Positions 62,933 through 64,000 of a stretch of 64,000 bases of DNA are shown here, piece after piece. Position numbers and translations under genes: made by a program. This DNA comes from Desulfoscipio gibsoniae DSM 7213. GTDB lineage: Bacteria; Bacillota; Desulfotomaculia; Desulfotomaculales; Desulfallaceae. A model generated the notes under the pieces. That model was not told the origin of the DNA. It made no database searches and worked only from the letters and a program-made list of their open reading frames with translations. Where the stretch lies: positions 2,752,001 through 2,816,000 of the forward strand of contig NC_021184.1 of assembly GCF_000233715.2 (NCBI RefSeq), written 5' to 3'. Position 1 is the first letter of the stretch, and the number at the start of each line of letters is the position of its first letter.

Positions 62933-63487
62933 GTGAAAATAGGACTTTGCGGTGCCCAAGGTACAGGCAAAACAACTCTGTCAAAAGCTTTGGCAACAGA
63001 ACTGGGGCTACCGCTTATCGAAGAGCAGGCGCGGGTGGCAGCAAAGTATTTCGGTATAACCAGACCTTCACGTGATATTAAAGATAGGCCGGAATTAGGT
63101 TTAGCGTTTGAGGTTCATTGTCTCATTCTTCAATTGCAGTCTGAGGATCGGTATAAACAGGGGTTTGTGAGTGACCGGACTGTTATAGATATCGCGGTTT
63201 ACTGGAGTAAGTGGCTTGCCCACACAACACCTGCAGCCATAAATCGGTTTATCTATGAGTTATGCAAGCGCCGAGCTAAAAAATACGACATGGTGCTGTA
63301 TGTGTCTCCGGAAATACCCTTGGAGAATGACGAGTTTCGGAATGCAAATCCGGAATATCAGAAAGAATTGGACTTTTGGGTACGTGCTATGCTGAAGGTA
63401 TGTAAGCCGCCGGTAATATTTAAAGTAACAGGAACATTGGAAGAACGGATGAATCAAATCCTTTCGCTGCTAAAGGGTAACCGATAA
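62933..63487 (+). CDS. P-loop AAA family ATPase/kinase-like protein, 184 aa
   Basis: A small P-loop protein resembling the AAA_28/NadR-kinase-like group. Walker A is GLCGAQGTGKTTLSKALATE near residue 4, followed by LIEEQARVAAKYFG. A later VSDRTVIDIAVYWSKW carries the acidic residue of the lid and Mg site. The C-terminal part (LYVSPEIPLENDEFRN, VIFKVTGTLEERMNQILSLL) matches nucleoside/nicotinamide-kinase-like folds. It has a GTG start with GGAGGAG upstream. It is monocistronic. The substrate is unknown; a nucleotide or cofactor kinase is the best guess. Confidence 0.75.
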   Translation: MKIGLCGAQGTGKTTLSKALATELGLPLIEEQARVAAKYFGITRPSRDIKDRPELGLAFEVHCLILQLQSEDRYKQGFVSDRTVIDIAVYWSKWLAHTTPAAINRFIYELCKRRAKKYDMVLYVSPEIPLENDEFRNANPEYQKELDFWVRAMLKVCKPPVIFKVTGTLEERMNQILSLLKGNR

Positions 63488-63801
63488 AATCCTATTAAAT
63501 CAAACTAATTAAAATGGCAATTTTTGGAGAAGGCTATGAAATACTGCAAAAAATTAGCATACCCTAAAAAAATAGGGCTTATCATAATAACGTCTTAACA
63601 CATCTAAATTCTTTTCCAAGGCTCATTTCAGGCTAACTTTACCTATGTGCATCATGCACCTAATGTAGTTGCAGATATAATAGCATTTTTCCTTAACAAT
63701 ACAATATTTAATTACCGGCTCACTTACTTTAATTATTGCCAAATTGTTAAGCCTGTGATAACATTCTATATAGGCAATATGCATATATGGGGGTTTTAAC
63801 T
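63488..63801. other. Intergenic region before the PadR gene
   Basis: 314 bp, AT-rich. It has a weak CCCTA/TAGGG hairpin near 63562-63577 and the PadR promoter region at 63744-63786. No gene is seen. Confidence 0.45.
63744..63772 (+). promoter_or_regulatory. Promoter of the PadR-family gene
   Basis: TTGTTA (63744-63749), a 17-bp spacer and TATATA (63767-63772). A perfect ATATGCATAT palindrome (63777-63786) covers the predicted start and could be an autoregulatory operator. Confidence 0.5.
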
Positions 63802-64000
63802 TTGTGCCAGGATCTTGGTAACCAGCATAAAGGCAGCTGCCGCTGCGCAGGTATGCAAATGGGGCGGTTTATGCAGACATGCCTGCTATTACTGCTGCAC
63901 CGCCAGACCAACCACGGTTATGAACTAATGCAACAGCTGGAGGAGTTTGGCTTCGCTAGTAGTGAAATTGACCCCGGAACCATCTACCGTCATCTGCGCA
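63802..64000 (+). CDS. PadR-family transcriptional regulator, partial (3' end outside window)
   Basis: The first 66 codons of a winged-helix regulator, open to the window edge. It starts at TTG with GGGGG 8 nt upstream. The N-terminus is Cys-rich (KGSCRCAGMQMGRFMQTC: three cysteines plus one in MCQ), then LLLLLHRQTNHGYELMQQLE and EIDPGTIYRHLR, the PadR winged-helix signature. The cysteine-rich extension is unusual for PadR proteins and could be a redox or metal sensor. Confidence 0.8.
   Translation, partial: MCQDLGNQHKGSCRCAGMQMGRFMQTCLLLLLHRQTNHGYELMQQLEEFGFASSEIDPGTIYRHLR

Overview
The window looks like the chromosome of an anaerobic, spore-forming, low-to-mid GC Gram-positive bacterium of the Desulfotomaculum/Pelotomaculum (Peptococcaceae) type. 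This is an inference from several genes together: a SpoIIP sporulation hydrolase, the Firmicutes ylxM-ffh-rpsP-khpA-rimM-trmD-rplS-lepB-rbgA-rnhB cluster, a short complex I without NuoEFG, a CooS-type protein, strong GGAGG ribosome sites and TTG/GTG starts. No rRNA, tRNA or CRISPR array was found.

Layout. 0-1 kb: two small cysteine-containing proteins. 1.1-7.9 kb (minus): a fatty acyl-CoA degradation module (acyl-CoA ligase, 3-hydroxyacyl-CoA dehydrogenase, thiolase, acyl-CoA dehydrogenase, enoyl-CoA hydratase). 8.8-15.4 kb: a LuxR-type response regulator with a degenerate receiver, release factor 3, a ComM/YifB ATPase, acylphosphatase, YraN, a C_GCAxxG_C_C protein and a newly read 42-residue Cys-rich protein. 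15.5-17.6 kb: a MoxR/VWA pair. 17.7-27.6 kb (minus): a complete nuoABCDHIJKLMN operon. 27.8-36.4 kb (minus): the ribosome-biogenesis/secretion cluster, interrupted by spoIIP and a divergent LysM gene. 36.7-41.6 kb: a class III aminotransferase with a clear promoter and operator, an FmdB zinc ribbon, a MntA-HepT pair, and an orphan CooS whose active site departs from canonical CO dehydrogenase. 42-47.5 kb (minus): mtnP-mtnA-ahcY-class II aldolase-mtaD, which fits salvage of methylthioadenosine and S-adenosylhomocysteine by a DHAP-shunt-like route.

47.7-64 kb is more accessory. It holds a TetR-HlyD-ABC-permease-permease exporter in the cecR-ybhGFSR order, a truncated and frameshifted glcD remnant, a complete insertion sequence with 14-bp terminal repeats and a 6-bp target duplication, a vanadium-dependent haloperoxidase homologue, a VapBC pair, two chemoreceptors, an HD-GYP remnant, a small P-loop ATPase, and a PadR regulator cut by the window end.

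How the genes work together. The acyl-CoA module would feed reducing power into the membrane. Complex I lacks the NADH-input module, so it probably takes electrons from a ferredoxin-like or other donor to pump ions. The methylthioadenosine operon recycles SAM by-products. The most unusual single gene is the CooS homologue: one C-cluster cysteine is displaced by one residue and most of the histidine relay is absent.
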